From: CAZAOY01 sp964486925 | GTDB lineage: Bacteria; Bacillota; Clostridia; Oscillospirales; Ruminococcaceae | Direction of reading: 5' to 3' | NCBI GenBank assembly: GCA_964486925.1 | Contig: CAZAOY010000031.1 | Coordinates: forward strand, 1-31,062 | Length of the DNA: 31,062 bases | Shown here: one piece after another, positions 24,207 to 31,062 of the stretch | How positions within the stretch are numbered: the first letter of the stretch is position 1 | How the letters are laid out: each line of letters opens with the position of its first letter | Notes under the pieces: generated by a model | Databases searched by the model: none | The model's input: the letters and a program-made list of their open reading frames with translations, nothing else | Told to the model about the DNA's origin: nothing | Translations under genes and position numbers: made by a program

Positions 24207-24247
24207 GCGTGAAGGTTCCTTTCACGCAGCTATTTGTGCCAAATAGC
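24207..24247 (+). other. Two adjacent hairpins between response regulator and kinase
   Basis: First: GCGTGAA (24207-24213)/TTCACGC (24221-24227), extended by GG/CC with one bulged T. Second: GCTATTTG (24229-24236)/CAAATAGC (24240-24247), perfect with a 3-base loop. They lie between the regulator stop (24201) and the kinase ribosome site (24257-24260). No T-run follows, so they may set the relative amounts of the two proteins rather than end transcription. Confidence 0.5.
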
Positions 24248-24266
24248 ACAAGGAATGGAGATTAGG

Positions 24267-25799
24267 ATGAAGGATTTACGTTACATAAGAAGCAAGATTG
24301 CCTTTAAGCTTGCTTTGTTCTTTGCTATATCCCTTTTAGTGTTTTCAGCTGTTATCGGGATAGTCTTTATCACCCTTGAAGCCTCACATACAGTTGATAT
24401 AAAAAAGGATGACCTTAAAAAGCGAGCGGATGTAATTGCCTCCTCCTTCTCCTCCTTTATGCAAAGCAGCGTTGGGATGGGCGGTTATTCACAGGATGAT
24501 GAAATAACGAGAGATGGCGATACATCAGATCATATGCGCCAGTCGGGCGGACATGGCTTTATGGGTGGGTATGGAAACGGGTACGGCGCATACCTTCGGT
24601 TTATCGGAGATATTGCTATGACCGATGTATGGGTGGTAGATAACTCCTTAAACCTGTTAACCAGTAATGCTTCACAGGGGATTCAAACCTTGTATGACAA
24701 GCTTCCCGATAAGGCTATAGGGATGTTAAAGGAAGCGCTAAACGGTAAAACGGTGTTTAGTAAGGATTTTAGCGGGATGTTGTCTGGACTTACCTTGACG
24801 GTCTGTACCCCGATAACCCTGTCAAACGGTAAGATAGCCGGGGTGGTACTGCTCCATTCCCCCATCGATTCCATTAACGATACCACCAACTCCAGTATAC
24901 TGCTACTTTTAATAAGCCTTAGTATCGCCTTGGTCATTGCGGTAACCCTCTCGCTCTACTTCTCCCTTAGCTTTACAAAACCACTAAACAGGATAAAATC
25001 GGCGGCGGTTAGGCTGGCGGCACATGACTACTTTGCTAAAACCAACGTTAACCAGTCGGACGAGATAGGCGAGCTTGCAAACACAATCGACATCCTAGCC
25101 AACAGGCTATACTCGGCAAGCCTTGAGAGCGACAAGCTAACAAGGCTAAGGCAGGACTTTATCGCAAATATCTCTCACGAGCTTAAAACCCCTGTAACGG
25201 TAATCCGCGGATCGGCAGAGGCACTAGTTGACAATATTGTCACATCCTCCGAAATGGTACAGGAATACCATACCCAGATACTAAATGAAACGGTATTCCT
25301 ACAGCGTTTAATCGGGGATCTACTGGATCTGTCAAAGCTTCAAAACGTAGATTTTGTAATAGAAAAGCGGGATTATCCCGTGTATCAGATACTACAGGAT
25401 GTGGTTTCTAGCGGCAGTAAGCTTGCAGACGCAAGGTCGGTTACCATTACCCTAGACAGACGCTGTAATGATTTTACCCTTTGCTGTGACTACGGGCGGA
25501 TTCGCCAGATGTTGATGATTGTGCTCGACAACGCTATCAAGTTCACCCCCACTAACGGTGAGGTTAACATTACATTCGACAATGGGATTATCTTAATCCG
25601 TGACCATGGCGAAGGTATCCCAGAAAGCGATCTACCCTATATCTTTGATAAATTCTACAAGCAACGCTCCGAGGAGAACAAGAATGGTACTGGCCTTGGA
25701 CTATCCATTGCAAAACAAATCGCAAACAGACACTCAATCGGGCTTTTTGCAACAAATGATAAAGATGGTGGTGCTGTTTTTATCTTTAGATTCTTCTGA
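24267..25799 (+). CDS. Membrane sensor histidine kinase
   Basis: 510 residues from the ATG at 24267, which has GGAG 6 bases upstream; open frame further up runs through a hairpin and is not used. Layout: membrane helix 11-36, extracytoplasmic sensor 37-208, helix 209-233, HAMP (about 234-290), HisKA with phosphoacceptor H304 in NISHELKTPV, and HATPase with N-box N422 (DNAIKFTP), DHGEG (446-450) and GTGLGLS (474-480). The sensor holds a PAS/Cache-like core (about 119-200, starting VWVVDNSLNLL) and, before it, a Gly/His/Met-rich low-complexity loop (70-108). The ligand is unknown. It partners the upstream response regulator. Confidence 0.96.
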   Translation: MKDLRYIRSKIAFKLALFFAISLLVFSAVIGIVFITLEASHTVDIKKDDLKKRADVIASSFSSFMQSSVGMGGYSQDDEITRDGDTSDHMRQSGGHGFMGGYGNGYGAYLRFIGDIAMTDVWVVDNSLNLLTSNASQGIQTLYDKLPDKAIGMLKEALNGKTVFSKDFSGMLSGLTLTVCTPITLSNGKIAGVVLLHSPIDSINDTTNSSILLLLISLSIALVIAVTLSLYFSLSFTKPLNRIKSAAVRLAAHDYFAKTNVNQSDEIGELANTIDILANRLYSASLESDKLTRLRQDFIANISHELKTPVTVIRGSAEALVDNIVTSSEMVQEYHTQILNETVFLQRLIGDLLDLSKLQNVDFVIEKRDYPVYQILQDVVSSGSKLADARSVTITLDRRCNDFTLCCDYGRIRQMLMIVLDNAIKFTPTNGEVNITFDNGIILIRDHGEGIPESDLPYIFDKFYKQRSEENKNGTGLGLSIAKQIANRHSIGLFATNDKDGGAVFIFRFF

Positions 25800-25824
25800 T
25801 TAGGCATTAGGTAGATTAATATAC

Positions 25825-25866
25825 AAAGTCGTACAAGCCAGTAGTTTTCTGTTTGTACGGCTTTTT
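25825..25866. terminator. Rho-independent terminator between converging kinase and fucosidase genes
   Basis: AAAGTCGTACAA (25825-25836) pairs with TTGTACGGCTTT (25853-25864) with one G-T pair and a 16-base loop, followed on the plus strand by TTTTT (25862-25866). It is convincing for the histidine kinase operon and could also act on the opposite strand after the GH29 gene. A 10-base direct repeat, ATTAATATAC, flanks it (25815-25824 and 25869-25878). Confidence 0.8.
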
Positions 25867-25869
25867 ACA

Positions 25870-27303
25870 TTAATATACGCCGATAAACGATAAAACCGCC
25901 GATACCCTTGTGTCGGTGATACTTACGATAATGCTGTCGGTTTTAATGCTGTTAAACCGTGATATCTTCTTATACCCAATGGTCGTACCGCTATCTAAAA
26001 GCTGTCTAACCCCATCTACTACAGCGTAGATACAAAACTTCTCTACACGCTGACTAAAAAGTATATTCTCCTTAATTACCACCATTGATACCCTTCTTTT
26101 TCTGGCTAGATCTATGGTAATCTCTATAGGGTTATTATCAATTACCCCTTCGTTATAGCTGTTGTAGTCATCTGTTTTAAGGTTATCTACAGAACCTGTA
26201 ACGTTATTATCACTACAGTTAGCCGAAAATACAGCGTCGTCGGCAAGGTTATTGCTAAATGCAGACCTTATACACTGCCCCATCTCCTTAAGTCTACGTT
26301 CATCGTTTATATGTATTAGCCCCTCTTTTGTAGGCGGTACATTAAGCAGTAGCATACCATTCCCGCCCACAGACTTGTAGTAGATATCCATAAGCTGTTT
26401 TAAAGGTTTTACCCTATCATCCTCATCCTCGTGGTAGAACCAACCCGGACGAATAGAGGTGTCTATCTCTGCGGGATACCATATTAGATCCTGCTCATCT
26501 GCTAAAGCCTGCCTACTTCCGAGATCGGTATCGACACATTTAAAGGTACGTTCCCTAAAGGCTTTATCGTCTGACTGCTGACTAAGCTCCGCCACGACCT
26601 CGCTTTTGCAAAGGCTACGTGGCACTACCGACCATTCACTAGTCCTTGTATCCCCCGCCTCATTCCCGCACCACCGCACATCTTCACCACAAACACTGAT
26701 ACATGCGTTAGGTTGCAGTTGTCGGATTACACTGTAGTACCGCTCCCAGTCGTAGCTTTGTTTCTTACCGTTACTTCCCTCACCGCAAGCACCGTCAAAC
26801 CAAACGGTAAATATCTCGCCGTATCCTGTAAGCAGTTCGGTTAACTGATTTACAAAGTAGTCGTTGTAGCTTTCGCCGTAGCCGTATGTTTTCTCATGGC
26901 GATCCCATGGGGACAGATAGATCCCAAACTTAATCCCGCCCTCTCTACAAGCGTTTGAAAGCTCCTTTACGATATCACCCTTACCGCCTTTGTACGGGCT
27001 GTTTCGTACGCAGTGCTCGGTGTACCTGCTATCCCACAAACAAAACCCATCGTGGTGCTTGCAGGTTAGGATAACCCCCTTCATCCCCGCAGACCTAATC
27101 GCACTCACCCACTGGTTAACATCCAGCTTTGTAGGATTAAAGATCATAGGATCTTCGCTCCCGTCCCCCCATTCCTTGTCGGTAAAGGTGTTGACGGTAA
27201 AATGGATAAAACCATAAAACTCAAGCCTTTGATGGTCAAACTGCCGTTTAGTCGGAACCACCTGTACAAGCTCCTTATCTCTAGCTTTAATGCTACTATT
27301 CAT
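25870..27303 (-). CDS. Alpha-L-fucosidase, glycoside hydrolase family 29
   Basis: 477 residues. It releases alpha-linked L-fucose from glycans. Family marks: FYGFIHFTVNTFTDKEWG (29-46), CKHHDGFCLW (81-90), and VWFDGACGEG (167-176) with the nucleophile D170. After the catalytic barrel a C-terminal beta-rich domain (about 340-477, with NNPIEITIDLARKRRVSMVVIKE) looks like an F5/8-type discoidin module. No signal peptide is seen, so the enzyme is probably cytoplasmic. Its ATG overlaps the end of apbE by 8 bases, with AAGGAG lying 13 bases upstream inside apbE, so translation is probably coupled. A fucosidase at the end of a tyrS/redox operon is unusual and may be a late insertion. Confidence 0.95.
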   Translation of the reverse strand: MNSSIKARDKELVQVVPTKRQFDHQRLEFYGFIHFTVNTFTDKEWGDGSEDPMIFNPTKLDVNQWVSAIRSAGMKGVILTCKHHDGFCLWDSRYTEHCVRNSPYKGGKGDIVKELSNACREGGIKFGIYLSPWDRHEKTYGYGESYNDYFVNQLTELLTGYGEIFTVWFDGACGEGSNGKKQSYDWERYYSVIRQLQPNACISVCGEDVRWCGNEAGDTRTSEWSVVPRSLCKSEVVAELSQQSDDKAFRERTFKCVDTDLGSRQALADEQDLIWYPAEIDTSIRPGWFYHEDEDDRVKPLKQLMDIYYKSVGGNGMLLLNVPPTKEGLIHINDERRLKEMGQCIRSAFSNNLADDAVFSANCSDNNVTGSVDNLKTDDYNSYNEGVIDNNPIEITIDLARKRRVSMVVIKENILFSQRVEKFCIYAVVDGVRQLLDSGTTIGYKKISRFNSIKTDSIIVSITDTRVSAVLSFIGVY

Positions 27304-28342
27304 ACTCTCTTACAAACTCCTTCGCACCCTCACTATACACTACCTCGTTATCCAAAATCCAGATTGCATAGCAATCCTTTATCCCGTCAACTACTGCCTT
27401 CCCGCTTTGGACATCGATATTAAACAGTGCGGTAGATAGGATATCCGCCATTGCACTATCCTTTGACACTATCGTCACCGAACGACAATAGTTAGCAGGA
27501 TAGAGGGTTTTAGGGTCGATTATATGATGGTAAACCCTGCCCTCAACGGTGTAGTACCGCTGATAATCTCCGCTTGTAACGATGGTTTGGTCGTTAAGCT
27601 TTGCGATAAGCCTACTTTTTTTGGGGTTATCTGGGTCGGCTATACCTACATTCCAGCTCTTGTTATTTGGTTTAGATCCGACTGCTATTACATTCCCGCC
27701 TACACCTATTAAAGCCGGGATCTCGCTGTACCGCTCCTGTAACTGCTCCCACAGCCGCTGTGCGGCATAACCCTTTGCGACCGCCCCAACATCAAGGCTC
27801 ATACCCTTTTTTGTGAGGTAGACAGTGCTTTTATTAATATCGATTTCAAGGTCGTTTATATTGGTTAGGCTGTTAGCGGCTTGTAGCTCGCCTTCAGTGG
27901 GGAGTGCGGGTTTTTGATTTTCTTCGTTTGCGGCGGTGCGGTAGTTGTTCCATAGCTGTATCACCGCCCCTAAGGTTATGCTGACTGTATTGTCAAAGCT
28001 GTTGTCCCTTGCAAAGGTTAGAAGGTCTATTATCGGTTTATCAACCTTTACAGCTTTAATCCCTGCATTGTCGTTTATCGTCTTAAGGTTGTTTATACCA
28101 TCGTAGCTATTGTATATGTCGTAAAGCCTGTGGTACTGCTGTAGTATTTGATAGACAAAGCTATGATACTGGTTAAACTGTGCTTCATCATCTGTATATG
28201 CAGTGACGGTGACTACAGTGTCAAACAGGTCAAGATAGCTGTAGGAGTAGCTATTGTTCTGGGTAACACAGGATGATAACACTGGTATTAACAATGTTAG
28301 CGTTACCACTAAGGTTATCCCTCTAAAAGCTCTACCTCTCAT
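27296..28342 (-). CDS. apbE: FAD:protein FMN transferase ApbE, lipoprotein
   Basis: 348 residues from the ATG at 28342, set by GGGGGG 7 bases upstream and by the signal sequence that follows; an in-frame GTG at 28381 is rejected. The N-terminus is a lipoprotein signal with lipobox LSSC (C25). It attaches FMN covalently to Thr/Ser in secreted or membrane flavoproteins, on the outer face of the membrane. Family features include LSYLDLFDTVVTVTAY-like opening (YLDLFDTVVTVTAY), SLDVGAVAKGYAAQRL, IGVGGNVIAVGSKP and HHIIDPKTLYPA. No target carrying the usual Ser/Thr-Gly-Ala-Thr acceptor motif was noticed among the proteins of this window. It follows the Gx transporter gene. Confidence 0.94.
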   Translation of the reverse strand: MRGRAFRGITLVVTLTLLIPVLSSCVTQNNSYSYSYLDLFDTVVTVTAYTDDEAQFNQYHSFVYQILQQYHRLYDIYNSYDGINNLKTINDNAGIKAVKVDKPIIDLLTFARDNSFDNTVSITLGAVIQLWNNYRTAANEENQKPALPTEGELQAANSLTNINDLEIDINKSTVYLTKKGMSLDVGAVAKGYAAQRLWEQLQERYSEIPALIGVGGNVIAVGSKPNNKSWNVGIADPDNPKKSRLIAKLNDQTIVTSGDYQRYYTVEGRVYHHIIDPKTLYPANYCRSVTIVSKDSAMADILSTALFNIDVQSGKAVVDGIKDCYAIWILDNEVVYSEGAKEFVREYE

Positions 28343-28397
28343 CCTATAACCCCCCTCGACTAATATGTACCCTCTCGCCACCCAGACTATCCTCAGA

Positions 28398-28910
28398 TTA
28401 ACTTACTGTATCACCCTTTGTAAAGAATGCAGTTGAGCGTACAATTACGGCGGTAATGCTCCCCGAGATAATCCCACCAAGTATCAGCACAGGCAGATAC
28501 CAGATTACATACCCATTAGAGAACAATACCATAACCATAAGGTACTGACCCAGATTATGAAACACCCCTCCAAAGACACTAACCATCAGCAGACTAATCC
28601 GCTCCCGAAATAGTCGTAACAGCACCACCATAACTACGACCGAACAAACCCCACCACAAAGACTAAGTAACATAGCCGTTCCACCACGGGTAAGTAGCGC
28701 AAACACCGACTTTAGTATAATCAGCAGTAGCACATCCCTGCCCTTAAAGCGAAATAAGCAAAACATTACCACAATATTAGAGAGTCCAAGCTTTACCCCC
28801 ACAGGCATAAACGGCAGTGACGGGATTAACCCCTCTACCACCGATAACGCTATCGCAAGTGCAAAGAGCAGTCCTAGCTGTGTTATCCGTTTAATTTTGT
28901 TTCTATCCAT
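28398..28910 (-). CDS. Gx transporter family membrane protein (heptaprenyl diphosphate synthase component I-like)
   Basis: 170 residues, ATG with GGTGG 4 bases upstream. About five membrane helices are predicted. The opening ITQLGLLFALAIALSVVEGLIP, then PVGVKLGLSNIVVMFCLF, and GGVFHNLGQYLMVMVL near 114-129 match the family usually named Gx transporter or Hpre_diP_synt_I (COG4769), which resembles the S components of ECF transporters. As I recall, relatives beside NusG-II and ApbE genes occur in flavin-based extracellular electron transfer loci of Firmicutes (the EetB/EetA pair). The true cargo or enzymatic role is not proven. The 133-base gap upstream of it contains palindrome array B. Confidence 0.85.
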   Translation of the reverse strand: MDRNKIKRITQLGLLFALAIALSVVEGLIPSLPFMPVGVKLGLSNIVVMFCLFRFKGRDVLLLIILKSVFALLTRGGTAMLLSLCGGVCSVVVMVVLLRLFRERISLLMVSVFGGVFHNLGQYLMVMVLFSNGYVIWYLPVLILGGIISGSITAVIVRSTAFFTKGDTVS

Positions 28911-28932
28911 CCGTCCACCCTACTACTGCAAT

Positions 28933-29038
28933 GACACATCTGTCACCTAACGCTTTTATGCTTTTAGATGGTATTGACAACATTGTCAATACCATCCTTT
29001 TAAAGTAAAATTTATGTTGATACACATGTCAACATAAA
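28933..29038. repeat. Phased array of a short palindrome, GACA-N4-TGTC (array B)
   Basis: Cores at 28933-28944 (perfect), 28976-28987 (perfect) and 29019-29030 (one mismatch, GATA). Starts are exactly 43 bases apart. Here the cores sit in longer palindromes: 28967-28996 has perfect 14-base arms around a 2-base centre, and 29011-29038 has 12-base arms with one mismatch around CACA. The outer arms differ between copies but stay complementary. On the minus strand the cores include TTGACA, so some could double as -35 elements (TTGACA, 17 bases, TAAAAG at 28982-28960 region) for the Gx transporter gene. Confidence 0.65.
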
Positions 29039-29043
29039 TAACA

Positions 29044-29421
29044 TTACGTCGTGCCATCTATTTCGCTTAGTTTGTCTGACATAATCTTAATTATCACACC
29101 GTTTGGCAAACAGGCGGCTGTATCAGGATACTGCTTTAGCTTTCCCGCGTTAATGCAGATCCTGTCAGGACAGTCGGAATCCTTAAAGTAGATACTCCCC
29201 ATCCCGTCATACTGGATTGTCACAGCCTCTGCCCCTACTATGGTAACAGTCTGGGGGTTTTGGCTGTTAAGTGGTACAGTTTTGACTAACGTATTATTAT
29301 GATAGATATATGCTGTACTATTACTGCCACCAAAATTTTGTCTTACAATGTTTAGCACCACCACTAACAGAACTACAATAAGCAGCACCCCTATAATATC
29401 GGTGCGTTTTGCAAACCTCAT
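29044..29421 (-). CDS. NusG domain II-containing membrane protein
   Basis: 125 residues. One N-terminal membrane helix (about 8-26) is followed by a small extracytoplasmic beta domain of the NusG-II type (COG5341-like) with the characteristic DSDCPDRICINAGKL (81-95); C84, C89 and C104 could form a disulfide or ligand site. The name refers only to fold similarity; it is not a transcription elongation factor. It begins 2 bases after the tyrS stop and has no strong ribosome site of its own, which points to translational coupling. Next on the same strand, beyond palindrome array B, is the Gx transporter gene, its regular partner in redox-flavin loci. Confidence 0.88.
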   Translation of the reverse strand: MRFAKRTDIIGVLLIVVLLVVVLNIVRQNFGGSNSTAYIYHNNTLVKTVPLNSQNPQTVTIVGAEAVTIQYDGMGSIYFKDSDCPDRICINAGKLKQYPDTAACLPNGVIIKIMSDKLSEIDGTT

Positions 29422-29423
29422 AA

Positions 29424-30644
29424 CTATACCAAAGCCTTGTGGAATACCTTCTTGCCCTTTTTGATTATAACATGCCCCTTGTCAAAGCTGGATAGCTGCA
29501 CAACCTGCTTAGGGTCATCGATCTTCTCATCGTCTACCGATATACCTCCGCCCTGCACTAGACGTCTAGCCTCTGCGTTTGATGGCGCTAGACCTGTTTT
29601 TACAAGTAGCGTTAATATCCCGATACCATCGGTAACCTCCGCTTTATCAAGTTGAGTTGTAGGCATGTTAGCGGTGTCTGCACCAGAGCTAAACAGCGCT
29701 TTTGCGCCTTCTTGTGCTTTAAGCGCTTCCTCCTCGCCATGTACTAGCTTTGTTACCTCAAAGGCTAAGCGGTCCTTAACTGCGTTAAGCTGGCTACCCT
29801 CTAGGCCTTGCATAGCCTCGATCTCCTCGATTGGTACAAAGGTGATAAGCTTTAGACAGTTTAACACGTCGGCGTCGTTTACGTTTCTCCAGTACTGGTA
29901 GAACTCAAACGGTGAGGTTTTTTCAGGGTCAAGCCAGAGCGCACCCTTCTCGGTTTTACCCATCTTTTTACCCTCTTTTGTGGTAAGCAGTGTAAAGGTC
30001 ATACCATATACCTCCTCGGCACGTACCCGTCTTACCAGATCCACCCCACCTAGGATGTTCGCCCATTGGTCATCCCCGCCAAGTTCTACCTTACAGTTTA
30101 GCTCACGGTTTAGGTGTAGGAAATCGTAGCTTTGCATTATCATATAGTTAAACTCGATAAAGCTAAGTCCCTTCTCAAGTCTGCTCTTAAAACACTCCGC
30201 TGTAAGCATACGGTTAACCGAAAAGTGCACCCCAACCTCACGCAGAAACTCAAGGTACTTCTTCTCTAAGAGCCAATCCCCGTTCTTAACGATCATCGCC
30301 TTGTCGTCGCCAAACTCGATAAATCTCGACATCTGACGCCTAAAGCACTCGGCGTTATGGTTAATCTCGTCTATCGTTAACATCTTTCTCATATCGGTTT
30401 TACCGGTAGGATCTCCTACCATGGTTGTTCCCGTACCTAAAAGTGCGATAGGCTTATGCCCTGCCTTTTGAAGGTGCGCCATAACCACTAGCTGTAGGAA
30501 ATGCCCTACATGTAAGCTGTCGGCGGTAGCGTCAAACCCAATGTAGAAGGTTACACTTTCTTTATCAAATAGCTCTTTAATCTTCTCCTCATTTGTCGAC
30601 TGCGCGATTAATCCTCTGCGTTTTAATTCCTCAAATACCGTCAT
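29424..30644 (-). CDS. tyrS: Tyrosyl-tRNA synthetase
   Basis: 406 residues, ATG with GGAGG 6 bases upstream. It charges tRNA-Tyr in the cytoplasm. Class I marks: HIGH-type HVGH (45-48, in SLHVGHFLQL) and the KMSKS-type KMGKTEKG (about 230). YNYMIMQSYDFLHL-like tyrosine pocket residues (NYMIMQSYDF) and GGDDQWANI follow family pattern. A C-terminal S4 RNA-binding domain (about 341-406, with SNAEARRLVQGGGISVDDEKI) is complete. The gene is controlled by the T-box leader upstream. Confidence 0.97.
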   Translation of the reverse strand: MTVFEELKRRGLIAQSTNEEKIKELFDKESVTFYIGFDATADSLHVGHFLQLVVMAHLQKAGHKPIALLGTGTTMVGDPTGKTDMRKMLTIDEINHNAECFRRQMSRFIEFGDDKAMIVKNGDWLLEKKYLEFLREVGVHFSVNRMLTAECFKSRLEKGLSFIEFNYMIMQSYDFLHLNRELNCKVELGGDDQWANILGGVDLVRRVRAEEVYGMTFTLLTTKEGKKMGKTEKGALWLDPEKTSPFEFYQYWRNVNDADVLNCLKLITFVPIEEIEAMQGLEGSQLNAVKDRLAFEVTKLVHGEEEALKAQEGAKALFSSGADTANMPTTQLDKAEVTDGIGILTLLVKTGLAPSNAEARRLVQGGGISVDDEKIDDPKQVVQLSSFDKGHVIIKKGKKVFHKALV

Positions 30645-30660
30645 ATTAAACCTCCAAATA

Positions 30661-30998
30661 AAATATAAAATCCTCTACAAAACTAAACAGCTTAGCTTTG
30701 CAGAGGACGAAAATTCGTGTTACCACCTCAATTTAGCATGACCTCACAGCCACACCCTCACAAGGTACTCCATTATAAGATACTTTACATTGCTTATACG
30801 TATCTATCTCATAATTATACCTTTATACCATAACGGGCATTACCGTCTATACTTTTTATAGCAAGGGAGAAAATCCACGCTATAGGCTGAGTACAGCAGC
30901 TCCAAGAGGTATTCACAAGGTATCTCCCACGCTTTTACACCACCCAAGCGCTCTCTTAAGTAGACAAAACCCCGCTACTTGTTCTTTTCATAGCCTTT
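30661..30998 (-). promoter_or_regulatory. Tyrosine T-box leader of tyrS
   Basis: The minus strand carries a complete T-box riboswitch, which reads uncharged tRNA-Tyr and lets transcription into tyrS. Stem I shows AGAGAGC (near 30949) and the specifier loop GAATACC with the Tyr codon TAC at 30911-30909. The T-box proper is at 30730-30716 (TGAGGTGGTAACACG), containing the bulge that pairs with the tRNA acceptor end. The terminator is TCCTCTGCAAAGC (30707-30695) with GTTTTGTAGAGGA (30683-30671), 13 pairs including two G-T, followed by TTTTATATTT (30670-30661). Confidence 0.93.
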
Positions 30999-31003
30999 AT
31001 ATC

Positions 31004-31032
31004 ATTCTATCATAACTATCGTATTTTGTCAA
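31004..31032 (-). promoter_or_regulatory. Sigma-A promoter of the tyrS operon
   Basis: On the minus strand TTGACA (31032-31027), a 17-base spacer and TAGAAT (31009-31004). It precedes the T-box stem I, with transcription expected near 30998. Confidence 0.85.
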
Positions 31033-31062
31033 GTGTAAATTTGTGAGCGGTATGCATTTTTG

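Noticed and set aside
28343..28381. Extended ApbE from GTG at 28381
   Set aside because: It would place a charged segment before the lipoprotein signal; the ATG at 28342 has a GGGGGG site at good distance.
28967..28996. Rho-independent terminator after the NusG-II gene
   Set aside because: The two-base centre is too small for a normal loop, no T-run follows, and it belongs to the phased palindrome set.
1..31062. tRNA, rRNA, transposase or integrase genes
   Set aside because: None recognised on either strand; no terminal inverted repeats typical of insertion sequences were noticed.

Overview
The window reads as chromosomal DNA of a low-GC Gram-positive anaerobe, most likely a gut-type clostridium (class Clostridia). 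Support: a tyrosine T-box leader, the c-di-AMP pair CdaA/CdaR, a DUF4364 protein, a Gx-transporter/NusG-II/ApbE cluster, a sodium-pump decarboxylase beta subunit, canonical sigma-A promoters, strong purine-rich ribosome binding sites and exo-glycosidases (GH38 alpha-mannosidase, GH29 alpha-L-fucosidase). Species cannot be named from the sequence. A run of exactly 100 N (19071-19170) marks a draft scaffold; the two sides may not truly be adjacent.

Layout, left to right (minus strand unless stated). 1-2364: MFS transporter (cut by the window edge), preceded in its operon by a UroD/MtaA-like protein. 2552-8450: cdaA, cdaR, an FAD-dependent dehydrogenase and NAD-dependent DNA ligase ligA, from a perfect-spacing promoter at 8501-8529. 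8709-10493: OadB-type beta and OadG-type small subunits of a sodium-translocating decarboxylase, without alpha or biotin carrier. 10777-13431: histidine phosphatase, AI-2E family membrane protein, amidohydrolase. 13611-15578: manA followed by a ROK sugar kinase. 15579-16061: a 483-base gene-free stretch with the manA promoter, several hairpins and a phased array of a short palindrome. 16062-18370: DUF4364 protein, acetate-uptake-type transporter and mnmA, behind a leader that can fold as a three-way junction. 18619-19070: SLOG/DUF1273-like gene cut by the gap. 19180-19527 (+): XRE regulator. 19570-23322: GH38 alpha-mannosidase and a second UroD-family protein. 23506-25799 (+): OmpR-type response regulator and histidine kinase, divergent from the mannosidase operon. 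25870-31032: T-box-controlled tyrS, then NusG-II protein, Gx transporter, ApbE and GH29 fucosidase.

How it fits together. Mannose freed by the GH38 enzyme could be phosphorylated by a hexokinase such as the ROK kinase and converted to fructose-6-phosphate by ManA; the two loci are not adjacent, so this is inference. The divergent two-component system is a natural candidate regulator of the mannosidase operon. NusG-II, Gx transporter and ApbE resemble the membrane flavin/redox modules of Firmicutes, here oddly joined by an 8-base overlap to a fucosidase.

The most unusual signal is a palindrome GACA-N4-TGTC that recurs at 42-43-base phasing in two separate intergenic regions (four copies at 15849-16030, three at 28933-29030). 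Two UroD-superfamily proteins of unlike type, both in sugar or transporter contexts and without heme or corrinoid genes, are the other main puzzle.
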